The notes under the pieces were generated by a model. The model was not told the origin of the DNA, did not search any database, and saw nothing but the letters and a program-made list of their open reading frames with translations. A stretch of 64,000 nucleotides of DNA from Lichtheimia corymbifera B2541. Taxonomy: Eukaryota > Mucoromycota > Mucoromycetes > Mucorales > Lichtheimiaceae. A program made the translations under genes and the position numbers. Shown here in pieces: positions 1 through 15,785 of the stretch (position 1 is its first letter; every line of letters starts with the position of its first letter). The stretch lies in NCBI GenBank assembly GCA_000697475.1, contig JNEU01001145.1:62001-126000 (forward strand). The letters run 5' to 3'.

Positions 1-1099
1 CAACATACTATCTGATAAATCATCCATCTTAGCAAGGTCCTCGTCCGAACCTAGGAAACAAGAGCATTCGACACGATTGAGTTGGGCATCAGGGAGATTG
101 GGGATAGCCCGACAATACTCTTGACCCTTGGTGAGCGAGTATACAGGTGACACTTTAAAGCTTCCAACAAGGTTTACAATGGTACGTGGGATTGACTTTT
201 GAATGCGCTGTACAGCTTTTTCAACGTAGGACCCAAACTTGTCAGCCGTTACCTCAGACTTCCATGGGCTAAGGCAGGATGCACATTGGTCGTTGCTTCC
301 AATTTGGATGGTAATCATCTTCCAATCATTGCTAAAATCGATATTCCTCATAGCCTTCATGCCTACGAAAACGGAATAGCAGGTGAGCTTATATACAAGG
401 TTATATAACCCTTATTATTCCAAATCAAGCAGCGGGTTGATTGTATCACACAATGACACCACAAACGTACGTCTGATCAAGTAATCGAGCTCATTGTCAA
501 GGTTCATTGCAATAGCACCACTCAATGCAGCATTCAAAACGTCTTTGTTTGGATATCCTAGAGAGAAAGAGAGGGGAGTGCTTAATGTTGGAAAGGCACT
601 GATCAGCCATATTGTATGGTACTTACGAATGAAATCTAGACAAAAGAGACCATTACAGATTTCAGCAAGGTGGTGTCCAAGCGAAGGACCTTGGAGACTT
701 GAGCTATAGCGTTTGACAAAATTCGCCATTGTCACAGCACCATTATCACCACCAATGGCCCAGCTGTGGCCACGGTATTCGGTGATAGCACTTATGTTGA
801 GGATGCCTGATCCACCTTCATCGATCCCCATAAGAGCAAAACCAGCCATGATGCTTTTCATAGCATTGAATGAATAAAACTGATTAATGAATGTCCCAAT
901 TGCAAACGATATCTTGATTCATTTACCTATCTCCAAGAGCACCAACCACCTTAATATCATCAGGACGTAGATCACGGACATGAGAAGGAGTTGAATTACG
1001 TGGAGCCAAGGAAGGGCAATCCCCAATAGTGGATGCCGTAAGCGCATTTACTATGCGACCAGCAGCAACAGCAATAGCGGACCAGAGAACCCAGCGCAT
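1..1099 (-). CDS. GDSL-type phospholipase B, secreted (3' part beyond window)
   Basis: Minus-strand exons 1099-927, 853-627, 557-471 and 362-1, the last running off the left edge, so the C-terminus is missing. The only in-frame ATG near the 5' end (1099) gives a hydrophobic signal peptide (MRWVLWSAIAVAAG). The mature part carries the GDSL-lipase blocks of animal-type phospholipase B: VVGALGDS with the catalytic serine split by intron 1, then YRGHSWAIGGD, then ITIQIGSNDQC, matching the block III G-x-N-D oxyanion motif. The family removes acyl chains from phospholipids outside the cell or at the membrane. The catalytic Asp/His block lies beyond the window. Family assignment is secure; substrate range is inferred. 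Confidence 0.85.
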
Positions 1100-3763
<2,664 letters not shown>

Positions 3764-5008
3764 TCCACATGCTATTATTCTCCTTCATCCACACATATAT
3801 GCTTGATCCATCTTTATTGTTCCCTTTTTTTATTCTTTTATTTTCCTTCCTCTTTTACCCTCTTTTGAATCGTTAGAAACGATCCGTGTAACAAACATTT
3901 CTACAAGTCTATCACCCATTACAGTATATAAAATGATTGCCCCATGAAGGTCGGGTTGTTGTGTGGAGAAAGGAATACGTTGATTGAGTCAGGCTTCTTA
4001 CATACTCCTGAGAGGATTGGCTGTTGATAAAGAGGGGAGCAAAGAAGGGAGCAGGAAATGAAGTCTTTTAGCCAGCAGCTTATATATCAAATGGCAAATG
4101 ACAGGGAGATCGAGCTGTACGAAAATGAACCAACACGTACTTTTACAAGGAGATTGATAAGGAAAAAGGGAGAATAAGAAGCAAGAACAGGAGGTTTCGG
4201 AGGAAGAGGAGTGAAAGAGAACCAAATACAAAGCATGTGTCGACTGACTGACGTGTGTTTGTATCTAGGCGAGAGTGCATATGTGTTCTTTTGTGGCAGT
4301 TGAATCGAGCTGACTGGATGGATCGCATTCCCTGGGTCAGGAGTAGGAGAAGGCAACTCGTTGTGATTCCAAGGCTGACTGCATTGTAATAATAATAGGT
4401 GCACCACCACAGCTGGGTGATCGAGAACTACAACAACGTCAAAATGTTCAAGAATTACTGTAAACAGCGTTCCTCTTTTCCCTACCAAGACCACTGCCTT
4501 CATCCCTTTAAGCCCCTATTCCTATTAGCTTTTGAAATCACATCGAGGTGAAAAATCACGGGTTTTACTACCTTGTCTTTCCAATGCGTGCTCCTTGTAG
4601 CTTTCGAAGATAGATGATGAGAGCTCAACCCCCTATGCAGTACAACACCTGCTCAAAATCATCCCTCCTTGAACACCTTTTTTATCTCTTTTCCTCTCTT
4701 TTCCTTTGTTTGGCCCTTCGTATTTATCGTTCTATGCACGTCGTCGACTGTAATAATACCATCTGATATACCTTCCATCGCCTACGCATTATACCCACAG
4801 CAAGGTACACACGCGAAGAGAACAAAAAATAGGCCAACATCTGACCATTTTACCTCATCTATCAGTGCAGAAGAGTCATCTATAGAAAAGGTGCAATAGT
4901 CCTCTCTCTTTCTTCAAGCAAACAGCTGCACTTTGCATCCACACATACATTACCTTCTTTTTCTTTCTCTCTCTCTCTTATCATTCTTATCCAGCCTAAT
5001 CTCCAATC
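3764..5008. other. Intergenic region and chitin synthase promoter
   Basis: About 1.2 kb between Rab11 and the chitin synthase gene. The left half is AG-rich on the plus strand, giving chance minus-strand ORFs without family similarity. The last 100 bases are strongly pyrimidine-rich, typical of the leaders of strongly expressed genes in this window. No gene recognised. Confidence 0.5.
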
Positions 5009-8000
5009 ATGACTTCATTTACGATTTTTACGGACACTGAACAGCAACTGAATCGAGAGATCGATTACCATGGTCCCAGACGACAAGCATCCTTGATCCG
5101 CCCTGAGCGTGAGCGCATTGATCCCAATCACCGCCATTATCATACTCGCATGCATGCAGCAGCCATGGAAGAGCAGCAGCAACCACATACACTTCGTCAA
5201 CCTCACCATGTGATTGATACACCATCAACAGCATTCGATCGTTTTTCGCCTACTCGACGTTCAGTAATTCGACGAGATCTCCTTACAAATGCATCGAATG
5301 AAAAATTGCAATATGAAGAACCAACCCCTTCGGAGAAGCCAAGTCGTATGCCAGATTTTTGGAAGATGTACTGTTATGCAATCACATGTTGCTTCCCGCC
5401 ATTTGTGTTACGCTGCTTGGGTAAGTGCTGTTGCTATCTCCTTTTTATGCAATTACGCAACGTCATGATTGTTGATGATTGTATTTTATAGGCAAGAAAG
5501 ACAAGGCTGCACAATATGCCTTTAGAGAAAAGATGGGTCTTGTGGGATTTGTGTTGTGCATCATGGCATTTGTGGGTTTCCTTACGTTTGGATTCACGCA
5601 AGCAGTTTGTCCACGACCACCGCTTAGTTTTCGCCTTGACCAAATCAACAATGGATACGTTATCATCAACGGCTGGGCTTACATGCTAGCTTCATGGAAT
5701 GGGCATCCACCTATCAATGGTCAAACCGATGAAGTCACCAACCCCGTTTATCCACCCATTGATGCAGGTGGTAAAGACGCATCATTTTTATTTCAAGAGA
5801 GCACCATTTGCAAAGATGTGATTACACCAAAGACAGCCATTGCAAGTGATGCTCAAAATATTCTCTTCCCATGTCAATTGTTTGATCCCAAGAATGGAAA
5901 CAGCGTGCCTGATAGTGCCATGTATACCAATCAAACGGGGTGTCATAAAAGCCAACAGGCACGCTCCATGTTCGCATCCATGCAGTTGAATGGCGTTCCC
6001 AAGTCAGAAGGTGGCTATGACAAGGCAGGTCGTGTGTATTATGAATGGCAGGATATTGCAGCATCAAGTCATTTAGCTGTGTACAATAGGTAACGTATAT
6101 ACACCCATGATTGTTTCACAAACATCCGTGCGCTGATTGATTCATATACATCAGCCAGGTGATCAACTTGAATTTATTGCATGCATTGCCATTGGATAAA
6201 TTCAACATCCCATCATCAGGTTTAATGGAAGCTATATTGCAAAATGCAGCACAATTTGCCGGACAAGATTTGACACGCATAGTTGCATCTCATCGAAACT
6301 CTGGTGGACAATGGCGTCAAGAAGCAAGTTGTCTAGCGGATATTGTCAAAGTTGGGGAGATTGATACACGCAGTGTTGGGTGCATTGCATCGGATGTTGT
6401 ATTGTACATGTCTTTGGTTGTCATTCTTGGTGTCATCCTCGTCAAATTTGTATTGGCTGTAGCCTTTGGATGGTGCTTATCATGGAAACTTGGCAATTTT
6501 AAAGAAGGTCAATCATACAAGGAACGTATGCGACGTGATGAAGAGATAGAAAATTGGACATCCGAGATCCATCGACCAGCTGAAGCTATTCGACCCTACT
6601 ACAACAACACACCACGACGCAAATCAATTATGCCACGCACATCACGCTTCACACAACCTGATCCTGGGTCTACGCATTTTGGCGTCAATCCCATTGATAG
6701 GCCTGTCAGTACTATTTGGAGAAATTCTCATAGGTAAGTGAATTAAAGGGGAGAGTAGTAACCTTTATTGAGACGACATATAATTTACTCCTATTTGCAT
6801 GTGCATAGCTCTCGTGTTCTTTCTCCACTTGTTGCTGGCAGTGATCCTTCTTTAAGACGACCCAGTGACACCACTTCACGACGCTCTTCTTATTCTTCTT
6901 CCTCCGGCAACACCAATTCCACAGTCGCTGTATGCCCATTTCCAATCTCACGCCATGCTGTTCGTCAACCCAAGGCCGATTACATGCCATTTGGATTCCA
7001 GTTAGCACACACCATTTGTCTGGTCACTTGTTATTCTGAAGGCGTTGATGGCCTACGCACGACACTCGATTCTATTGCCACCACCGACTATCCCAACTCA
7101 CACAAGCTGATATTGGTTATTGCAGATGGAATGATTACTGGTCATGGCAATGATCTATCAACGCCTGATATCTGCGTATCCATGATGGAGAACTTTTTGA
7201 TACCACCCGATAGCGTCGAGCCCCATTCATATGTTGCTATTGCAGATGGTGCCAAACGACACAATATGGCCAAGGTGTATGCAGGCTTCTACAAGTATGA
7301 TGATAGCACAGTGGACCCATCACAGCAGAAACGAGTACCCATGATCACTATTGCAAAGTGTGGTACACCTGAAGAGGAGCAAGATCGAAAGCCTGGCAAC
7401 CGTGGCAAGCGAGATTCACAAGTTATTCTCATGTCCTTTCTTCAAAAAGTCATGTTTGATGAGCGAATGACAACCCTCGAATACGAGTTCTTCAACAACA
7501 TATGGCGTGTCACAGGCGTATCACCCGACAAGTATGAGATCGTGCTTATGGTGGATGCTGATACCAAAGTGTATCCTGATGCACTCAGTCGACTGATATC
7601 ATGCGCTGTCAAGGATCCTGAGATTGCTGGTCTCTGTGGAGAAACCAAAATTGGAAACAAATGTCAATCATTCATATCAATGATACAAGGTAAGCAAGGA
7701 GTTGGATGCTATAAATATGGATGATATACTAACTTTGTTATCAGTATTCGAGTATTATATATCCCATCACCAGAGCAAGGCATTCGAATCCATCTTTGGC
7801 AATGTGACATGTCTACCAGGATGCTTTTGTATGTATCGGATCAAGGCTCCTAAAGGCAGCAACGGGCACTGGGTACCTATTCTTGCCAATCCCGACATCA
7901 TTGAGCACTATTCCGAGAACGTGGTTGACACGTTGCACAAAAAGAACCTTTTATTACTTGGCGAGGATCGTTACCTGTCAACTCTGATGCTCAAAACATT

Positions 8001-9009
8001 CCCTCGGCGCAAGATGTTGTTTGTTCCTCAAGCCGTATGCAAAACAGTGGTACCAGATGAATTCAAGGTGCTCCTCTCACAACGTCGTCGTTGGATCAAC
8101 TCAACTATCCACAACTTGATGGAATTGCTACTCGTCTCCGATTTATGTGGCACTTTTTGCTTCTCAATGCAGTTTGTAGTCTTCATGGAACTTGTCGGTA
8201 CACTTGCTCTGCCAGCAGCCATCTCGTTTACATTGTATTTGATCATTCTCGCTATTCTCGGTCATCCAGCTATCGTATCACTGATCTTACTCGCCTTGAT
8301 TCTCGGCTTGCCAGCAGTCCTTATTGTCATGACAAGTCGCAAGATCGTCTACGTGGGATGGATGATTATTTATCTCTTCTCATTACCCATCTGGAACTTT
8401 GTATTACCCACGTACGCTTATTGGCATTTTGATGACTTTTCTTGGGGCGAGACTCGCAAGGTTGAAGGCAGCGGCAAAGATACCAACCATGGTGACAAGG
8501 AAGGCGAATTTGACAGCTCAAAGATTGTCATGAGGAAATGGAGCGAATACGAGCGTGCTCGCAAATATCGAGCTGCCCAACAGCAACAACAGGGCCATCA
8601 CTTTCCATCACGTCGAGGAACCAAGCTACGACCACACGATGAGGAATGGACTATGGAACCTTTGGTTTTACCTGATACCCACCTACCAATGCCAACCATG
8701 GCTGATGATCAAGATGATGATTGGCATACAAGCGTTTTACATTCTATTGAGGCATCAGCACAGAATTCATCATCTCCACCACCTTCTCCTCCACCATTAC
8801 CTTCTCCTCCATCCGGCCTTGTGGACCATCATGATGACGATGAGGATGATGATAGGAACGAGACTGAAGCTTCTAGCACTGTCAATCACGAAGATGAAGA
8901 TGACTCCAATGACAATGACAACACCACTCACAGCATTCACGACAACAGTAACAATGACCATCACAACGGAGATGATCAGCATTCCCATCATCAGCGACAG
9001 CATAATTAG
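5009..9009 (+). CDS. Chitin synthase, division 2 (class IV, Chs3-like)
   Basis: Five exons: 5009-5420, 5492-6089, 6155-6733, 6809-7689, 7745-9009; 3735 nt, 1244 aa. The enzyme polymerises UDP-GlcNAc into chitin at the plasma membrane. Hydrophobic segments occur near residues 145-165 and 440-470 and in a cluster after the catalytic core. The glycosyltransferase-2 core shows [10 protein letters not shown] (about residue 777), [21 protein letters not shown] and QRRRWINST (about 936), the last being the processivity signature. WGETRKV follows the last helix, as in yeast Chs3. No myosin head is present, so it is class IV rather than V/VII. The final 130 residues are a Pro/Ser stretch followed by an Asp/Asn/His-rich tail, which is unusual. 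Confidence 0.96.
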
Positions 9010-10739
9010 GCTCCAATGTATACCTTTAGTTGTCGTTCCTGCATATCACGCATAATAGCATCATTTTTGCGGCACACACACACACACACATCTCTTGCTA
9101 TAGTATCCCGCTTTCCTTGTTTGCGTATCTACATACAATACATTACCTTCCTCATAAAAAACACGCCTCATTTTATTTTAGCTCATTCTTGTGCGAATGA
9201 TGGATGCACAATCTTACAGCAATGTTGACTACCTGTACAACCATGTTCTGATGTGTTTAGCAAAATGTTGTGACACAGAATGACCACATGAACTAGATGG
9301 TTGGCGTTATCCAACAATTAATAGCCGGAGGCATTCTTCCACTCACGGAACCAAACGTAATACTGCTTCCGGTTTCTATGTATCTGCTGCCTGTCAAAGC
9401 GACATGCATGTTTGGCCCTACATAGCTGTAGCGTTCGTATCTTTATCCACACACACGCACACACACCTTTCTTTTTCCTCGCACATGGAAAAGATATGTA
9501 TGTGTATCTTTCAGCCTTATTTAACATGTACGTACTTAATCAGCAGCCCAACCTTATCTCAAACATAGGTGGCCACGTCCACATGGACTTCCCGAGATGG
9601 TCATGTTTCCATCACTCTTTTATATTGTGCCCAGTAGACCATGGACACATGAGGAATTACTTGCGTATTACGTTTGCTTATTGTGAGTCTGGACTTTTGA
9701 AAGTTGTATAATTCCCCTCTCTCTTTATTTCCTTGTTCCTTGAGCGTCGTTTATGCAGGTGTACTGCATAAAGCTAGCAATTTCCAACTACCGTTTACTG
9801 TTTTTCTTTTGAACCAAAATGGCCATATGATGTCCACTGTTGTCTGCAGCTTTGTTTTGTCATACCTTTCACTCTCCTCTCACAAATACTCATAAATCAT
9901 GATAACAAGAAGATTAATCAGAAACACAAAAACATAGCGCTGAATTAACAATGTGCATTGAAATAGAAATTGCTGTTGTTACGTCTAGATGCGTTGTTAT
10001 GGGTGTAGTATGTAATGCGAAATCGGCCAACTTTCTTGAAACAGGTGACATGGGTCAAATGGTTTCCCTTTGCCAATTAGTCTTTTTACTTTTCCCCTCT
10101 CCCCCCCACCAACACTCACCCCTTCTTTCAGCCCATTCCCCCTTTCAAAAAGGGCGTTGTAGTATACAAGGCAACTGTATGTTTGTATTCGTATATATTG
10201 ACTTGGATACGCTTGTGTGCTTTGCTGCTGTCATTATTACAGCATGGTCAAAGCGTGGTCCAGTGAGGGGGTGATTACCCAAGGATGTATGTTTTTTCTT
10301 TAAAAGGTGGGATGCGTATTTCGGGGGCGAGTGCACAAGTGTGCGGAAATGGGTTTACACGTGAGCCTCTTTTACGCCACTTCAAAATCCTTCTTGCTAA
10401 ACTTGTTGATCATCACTTTGGGTGTGGACATGATAGAAATAAACCTAAAGTGGTTATGTATTCTGCAACGGAGACATGGAAGCAAATGTATACATCGTGT
10501 GTGTGGTGCGTGACATTTACATATTTAAACCTTTCCTGCGTCTCCTAGATTGTTGTTTTTCCTTTCTTCTCTTCCCGCTCTTGCCTATTGCTCGTTGTTC
10601 CCACACACGATTATCGCTTACTTTCTTCAGCAACGCCTACTTTTTTCTCTCTCATTCCTTTTTTAACCTTTCTTTCGCTTGTGTTGCCATCACCAGCACT
10701 ACTTCATCTACGGCAAGCCCTTACACGGCGGGCAGTACG
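9010..10739. other. Intergenic region with CA repeat and kinase promoter
   Basis: About 1.7 kb. It holds a (CA)n tract near 9074-9090, a second CA-rich stretch near 9450-9465 and a CT-rich leader at about 10545-10680 ahead of the kinase gene. Short ORFs have no recognisable content. An in-frame ATG at 10476 exists upstream of the chosen kinase start but would add a hydrophobic CT-rich leader translation, so it was not used. Confidence 0.45.
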
Positions 10740-12426
10740 ATGATACGACATTTACAACAGCATCCATCACCTACTCAACAGCAGAGTGTGACGGCGAGAA
10801 AGGTTCAATCACGTCGTTGCTCATCATCAACACGCCAAAAGCAATACCATCAGCAACAACAACAGCAGCAGCAACAACATCAACAGCGTATTCTTCACGA
10901 TGGTGCAAGTAATACGCCAATGCACCATCATCCACAACGGTCATTGTATGGTGCCAAACGCATGTCTCTTGGAAGTTTACGCGGATCCAAGAGTACAACG
11001 ACAGCCGATCACAATCAACAACAACGACGAGTACCCATCAGCCTTAAACGTCGATCAACAGGATGCTTACGAAGACCGTCAGTGTTATCCAACCATTCAA
11101 CCGCCACATCAGCCCAGTCACGTGCAAAGGTGAGTTGATCATGAAAGCCAAGCATAGGGTACACGTGCCAAGAAACCTTGGTTTTGCTGCATAAAGATGA
11201 ACTAAGAGTTGAAAGTCATGTAGGAGAAGTGGCGTGCACCTGGGCGTTATGAAATTCCCAACATTTTCGGGCACGACTGTTTCCTAAAATACGAAGCGTT
11301 ACCAAACAATACGCACCAGCTGTTCTTCTTTAGGCCGTATGATCCACAGAAAAATGTTTCAAAGAAGCCGTGGATTCCTGTTGGTCGCACACCTGAGATT
11401 CCACAACCACCACCCATCATTCGACCCGTTGCATCTTCAGCGAGCAGTGATTTTGAACGCAAGTTACGCAAGGCTCTAGCTAACAAAGTAGCCGTGTCAT
11501 CGCTTGACCCCAACAACAAATATGATGGCTTTAAGGAAATCGGAACAGGCGTCAATGGTGCCGTTGTTGCAGCTGTACACAAGTACAAAAAGAACGTCGT
11601 TGTCGCTATCAAACGGTGTCGATTACATCCTGATCATGAATATCGTGCAGCTATTATTCGAGAGCTGCGAATTATGAGCATGGGCCATCCAAACTTGATT
11701 CGTTTACGTGATGCAACTTTGTGGCGTGACGATGTATGGATCTCTATGGACCTTATGCGCTGCTCCGTATTTGCAGTTCTCTGTAAACGTGGGCTCCCAG
11801 AAGAGTGTGCAGTCTACATTGCACTCGAAGTACTGAAAGCCCTTGATCACCTTCATACCAAAGGATACATTCATCGAGACATCAAGTGTGAGAACCTATT
11901 GCTGGGTTGGAATGGTCAAGTCAAGCTTGGTAAGTGCTTGTGTTTACATACTCATTCATCCACGCGCACCAACCACGCATCTCTAATCATTATCCCACAC
12001 ATAGCTGATTTTGGACTTGCCACACGTACCAATCGCAACAACTTTGAACGTCTTGGTACTAGCAAGTGGATGGCACCTGAAGTGATCCGAGAAGAACCTT
12101 ACAATGAAAAAATTGACATGTGGTCGCTTGGCATCACCTTGATTGAAATGATGGATCGTGTTCCTCCACACTATGCACATCGTGATGATATTTCATTATT
12201 TACTGCCATCCTTACCGAGCCCAGCCCTACTTTTGTTTATAGCTATCCCAGTATGTATATGCGCGGCCTAGTCGCGTGGTTACTCGACCTTCATCCCGCT
12301 ACTCGACCTCCTGCACGAGACGTTGTCAGAGAAATTGATTTGCATATTCAAAGCAATCTGCTTCGAGCATGCTCACCCAATGATTTGGCTCGTTTCGTCC
12401 ATTTTGTATTATCCACCGTCAAATGA
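10740..12426 (+). CDS. Ste20/PAK-like serine/threonine kinase without CRIB domain
   Basis: Exons 10740-11129, 11224-11929, 12005-12426 (505 aa). The N-terminal 130 residues are low complexity, with a nine-glutamine run and basic Ser/Arg patches. A conserved-looking linker follows (about 131-220, WRAPGRYEIPNIFGHDC), then the kinase domain from about residue 228: glycine loop GTGVNGAV, VAIK lysine, HRDIKCEN catalytic loop, DFG, and GTSKWMAPE in the activation segment. All catalytic residues are intact, so it should be active. The SLDPNNKYDGF lead-in and WSLGI-x-x-IEM segment are PAK/Ste20 features, but no CRIB (ISxPxxxxHxxH) motif is visible. A role in a MAPK or polarity pathway is inferred only. 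The ATG at 10740 is the first that starts a hydrophilic protein. Confidence 0.85.
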
Positions 12427-13047
12427 ATCCGCAACCAACCACCCATCCCGACCATCAACAACAAACATATACAATAAAAGAAAACACACACACACACACA
12501 CACACGCACGTAAAAACATCATCACTATCAGCATTACACAAGCCAAGAAACAAGCAACACATGATCATCTCTCTTTCATCCATTAACCCCCTTCTTCGGT
12601 TCTCATGACGCAGCACATATACAGATATTTTGTTACGTTGCACAAAAGGAGAGGGCTGATAATGGATTGACAAGCGTAAAAACTCCCATGTTGCATGCAG
12701 AGTGAATCTATACACACACACGCACGCAGTGTAATCGCTATCCACACAATGCTTACTCCCTCTCCATAATTCTACTTGTTCAGCTATTTATACCCTACAA
12801 AGCACGCCATTTGTCGTGTCTTTGAGCTCATTGTGGTGGTTGCTTTATATGATGGTTGAATATGTTTATATATCTTGTCAATGTACAAAAGTTGTAGATA
12901 GATAATCGTAAATGGTGGATGGTGGTGTGTATGTCGTGGGAACAAGAAAAGGAGAGTGACTGCAGTGTACAAGTCAGATTCACAATAATCGCATTCTAGA
13001 GGATGTAATAGCAAAGATGGATTGGATCGTAGTAGCGTCGGGATATC
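12427..13047. other. Convergent 3' intergenic region with CA microsatellite
   Basis: Holds the 3' ends of the kinase and the BAR-SH3 gene. A (CA)n microsatellite lies at about 12484-12506 just after the kinase stop and a second short CA run at 12713-12727. No gene recognised. Confidence 0.5.
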
Positions 13048-14821
13048 TTACAATTCGGAAACGTAGTTGCCTAACAACACCATTTCATGCATGAGTCATC
13101 TGTCAATACCTCCTTATTTCCCTTTTCCCTCCCCCAAGCATGCAAATTACCAGGAAAGATGCCAGTGACACCACGTAATCTTCCTGTCCACCAGTCATTC
13201 TGATCAGCCGTTCTTTCAATAAGCTCAATTTTGTCATCTCTTTTGAAGCTCAAATCTCCTTCAGCTTGTGCATCATAATCGTACAAGGCAACCACATATT
13301 GACTTGAAGGCTTATTGGCAATTGGAGGAGGCGGTGGTGGTGCTGGACCTGTACGTGAACCTGATCGCTGATGTTGTTTTCCATAGGACATGGGTGTTGA
13401 ATCCAAAGATGTGGTACCAGCGGATGCACCATAAGCGGGCGGTCCTTCTTCATATCCAGTAGCAGCAGGTGATGATCCATAAGATGATGGTCCTGCTGGT
13501 GAGCCTTTTTGTTCCTCTTGGGCACGTAACGCTGCACGTTCTTTGAGAGAAAGTTTGGAATTGTTGGCACCTCCTGATACACTCAGCCATGCTTTGCCGC
13601 CTGATTTCAGCAGATCGAGGTTTTCCAACTCGGCACGTGCGTCAAATTGGGACTTTCGCCATTCATATCCAGCTTCAATTGGCATGGCATGCGTCATAAA
13701 GTGACTCTGATTTGCATTGATAAGCTCGTAGCATCGTGCATAGATCATGCCATACACCTTGCATTGCATGAAATATAAATGGTCAAATACTGGCTGGATG
13801 AATTGAGCTTTCATGGCAAAGAACTTTGGGAGCTCAGACTTCAACATGTCATTCAAATATTCGTAATCCTGTGTTGCGGTCTCCAACTGATTCTCCACCT
13901 AATAATAATATCATTCATTGTTGGATTATTACTACATGTCCAATGATGATGATGATCCTCTTTGTAATGCTTACCTTGAAGATTTGCTTCTCCTCGCTAA
14001 AGCTACGTTCTTCTTTGGCTTTGAGTTTGTTGAGAGCTGTCCTGTGTCGATCATAATCGATCATCTTATGATTCCGTTTCACCATGGTCTTGTGGATGGT
14101 TTTCATAATCTCCTTGAGCTCAAGCATGGGGCGTACGACATCACGATCGATAGCATCCTGTGAAACGTATCAATGTTGTCATGTTCGTTGGCTCCTGAGC
14201 ACTTGAAACTTACCAATTCGGGTAATACTTCGTCTCGGCAATAAGCCATGGCAGCTTCAGCATCGTTGGCTGCTTGAGTAGCTGAAGCTGGAGTTTGCTG
14301 AAACCGACGTTGAACGCCTTCAGAGCTCTGTACACCCAACTGAGGATCATAAATGACTGTAAGAAACGATGTCATGGCCGCTTGATGTGTCAGCAGAGCT
14401 ATTGAATGACATGATGTATTATTCACATGATCAGTAACAATGGTTATATCCTGGGGGGAAAGAGAGAAACAAACAATGCACCCAATTCCCCAGGGTTTTC
14501 TTTTCCTTTCTCTTACCTGCTACGGCATCCCGAAACGCCTCTGCATCCTTTTCTAATCGTTCCACCACCTTTTGAAACTCATTGAAGCGTCGTTCTAATA
14601 CGGCGTATTCTTGATCATTGGTTGCTGGATGATAACATGTTAGAGCAAGAAAGAAACCAAGTACTATCATACTGCTTACTTTCTGCTTTCTTGGATAGGA
14701 TTTGGTGTGGTAGACGACTGACGGCTTTTTGGATACCCTTTGATAATAATAATACTATAAGCAATTGATGTCTATGCATGAATGTGTTTTGTGTGTGTGT
14801 GGTATATACCTTCCAACTCAT
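13048..14821 (-). CDS. Rvs167/amphiphysin-like BAR-SH3 protein
   Basis: Seven exons: 14821-14810 (MSWK only), 14737-14680, 14624-14517, 14398-14214, 14157-13975, 13898-13151, 13070-13048; 438 aa. The first exon and the GIQKAVSRLPHQ that follows match the amphipathic N-terminus of Rvs167. Residues 1 to about 245 form the N-BAR domain, including KRNHKMIDYDRH. A Ser/Ala/Pro/Gly linker contains a run of seven prolines and is followed by a C-terminal SH3 domain (about 379-436; ALYDYDAQAEGDLSF, WWTGRL, GIFPGNYV). Such proteins bend membrane at endocytic sites and bind actin regulators. The last exon adds only NYVSEL, completing the SH3 fold. Strong call. Confidence 0.95.
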
Positions 14822-15083
14822 GATAAGCAAAAGGGGTAAAGAATATGTGTCGGTGTAAAAGAGAATAGAAAGAAAAAGAAAGAAGCCAAGAGGTTTTTCC
14901 TGTGCATGGAGTTGTTGGTCATCTCCCTTAATCCTCATTGTTGTGCTGTGGCGTGTGCGTACGTGCTTCAATTTTGGTACTCAGCTGCCTATGTTGGCAT
15001 TCACACACTCTTGGCATAATGAAACCCTGTTCCTCCTCCTCCGCCGCCGCCAAATCACCCATGCTCTTCTCTTGTGAATGCGT

Positions 15084-15716
15084 TCAAGTTGCAATTATAT
15101 TGAAAAAATGATACACTTCTTCCTCATCCATCATGGCAACATGCGTGTCACATGAACTACAATGTACTGGATAAAATGCCTCATCGCTACCCTTGTCCTT
15201 GTATCGCTCGGATTTGATGATTCGACAATTGGTGACAAACATGGCTCGATATTGATTCGTATATCGTTCGTGCCTAATCATTGTTATTAGTCTTCATGTC
15301 ATATATACGATATCCCTCCATTACCTTTGGCAGTTATACGAGAGTGGAGAAAAACACATTGGACATGTCAAAACGGCATCCGTTTGGGCTTCTTTACCAC
15401 CAGCCTCTAATACAAAGTTTCTATTATTAAGCTATCCTGTTGTCATATATACGAAATAAACTTACTTTTGATTTGGTTCAAGATCCAAGCCTCGTCCTTG
15501 TCGTCCATACTTGGATCGTAGAGCAACTCGTCGTTTGTGGGGATCTTGTGGTCTGCTATGCGTCGATCAAGACATGGCGATGGTTGTATCGATTGGGCTG
15601 TTTAGTGTCGAGTATTAATGTAGACGTTGGTGAATCCGCTTACTGGCATTGTCTTCATCGTCTGTATCGTAGTATATGCTATCATAGTGTGCTGACTTGT
15701 TGTTGCTGCTACTCAT
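15084..15716 (-). CDS. E2F-associated phosphoprotein (EAPP)-like protein
   Basis: Exons 15716-15644, 15597-15466, 15406-15325, 15273-15084 (158 aa). The conserved core is clear: ELLYDPSMDDKDEAWI, then a zinc-type CPMC...NC pair, RHERYTNQYRAMFVTNC, and a YPVHCSSCDTHV pair. These are the C-terminal domain features of EAPP, which in animals is a nuclear protein affecting E2F-dependent transcription. The fungal function is unknown. The protein is short and its acidic N-terminus is low complexity. Its start codon lies 69 bp from that of the divergent V-ATPase subunit F gene, so the two share one promoter. Confidence 0.85.
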
Positions 15717-15785
15717 TCAAAATAGGAATATCCTAAAGAAGGATGAAACGCCGCCTAACGCCAATTGCTGTTTCTTTTCACTTTC
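15717..15785. promoter_or_regulatory. 69-bp bidirectional promoter between EAPP-like and VMA7 genes
   Basis: The two divergent start codons are separated by only 69 bp. Any promoter, transcription start and 5' leader for both genes must lie here or inside the opposite gene. No TATA box is visible in the gap. Confidence 0.7.

Noticed and set aside
4087..4503. 138-codon minus-strand ORF between Rab11 and chitin synthase
   Set aside because: Composition reflects an AG-rich intergenic strand; no domain, no splice-linked exons.
10476..10739. In-frame upstream ATG extending the kinase by 88 residues
   Set aside because: The extension is translation of a CT-rich leader (Phe/Leu/Ser-rich) and adds no domain; 10740 preferred.
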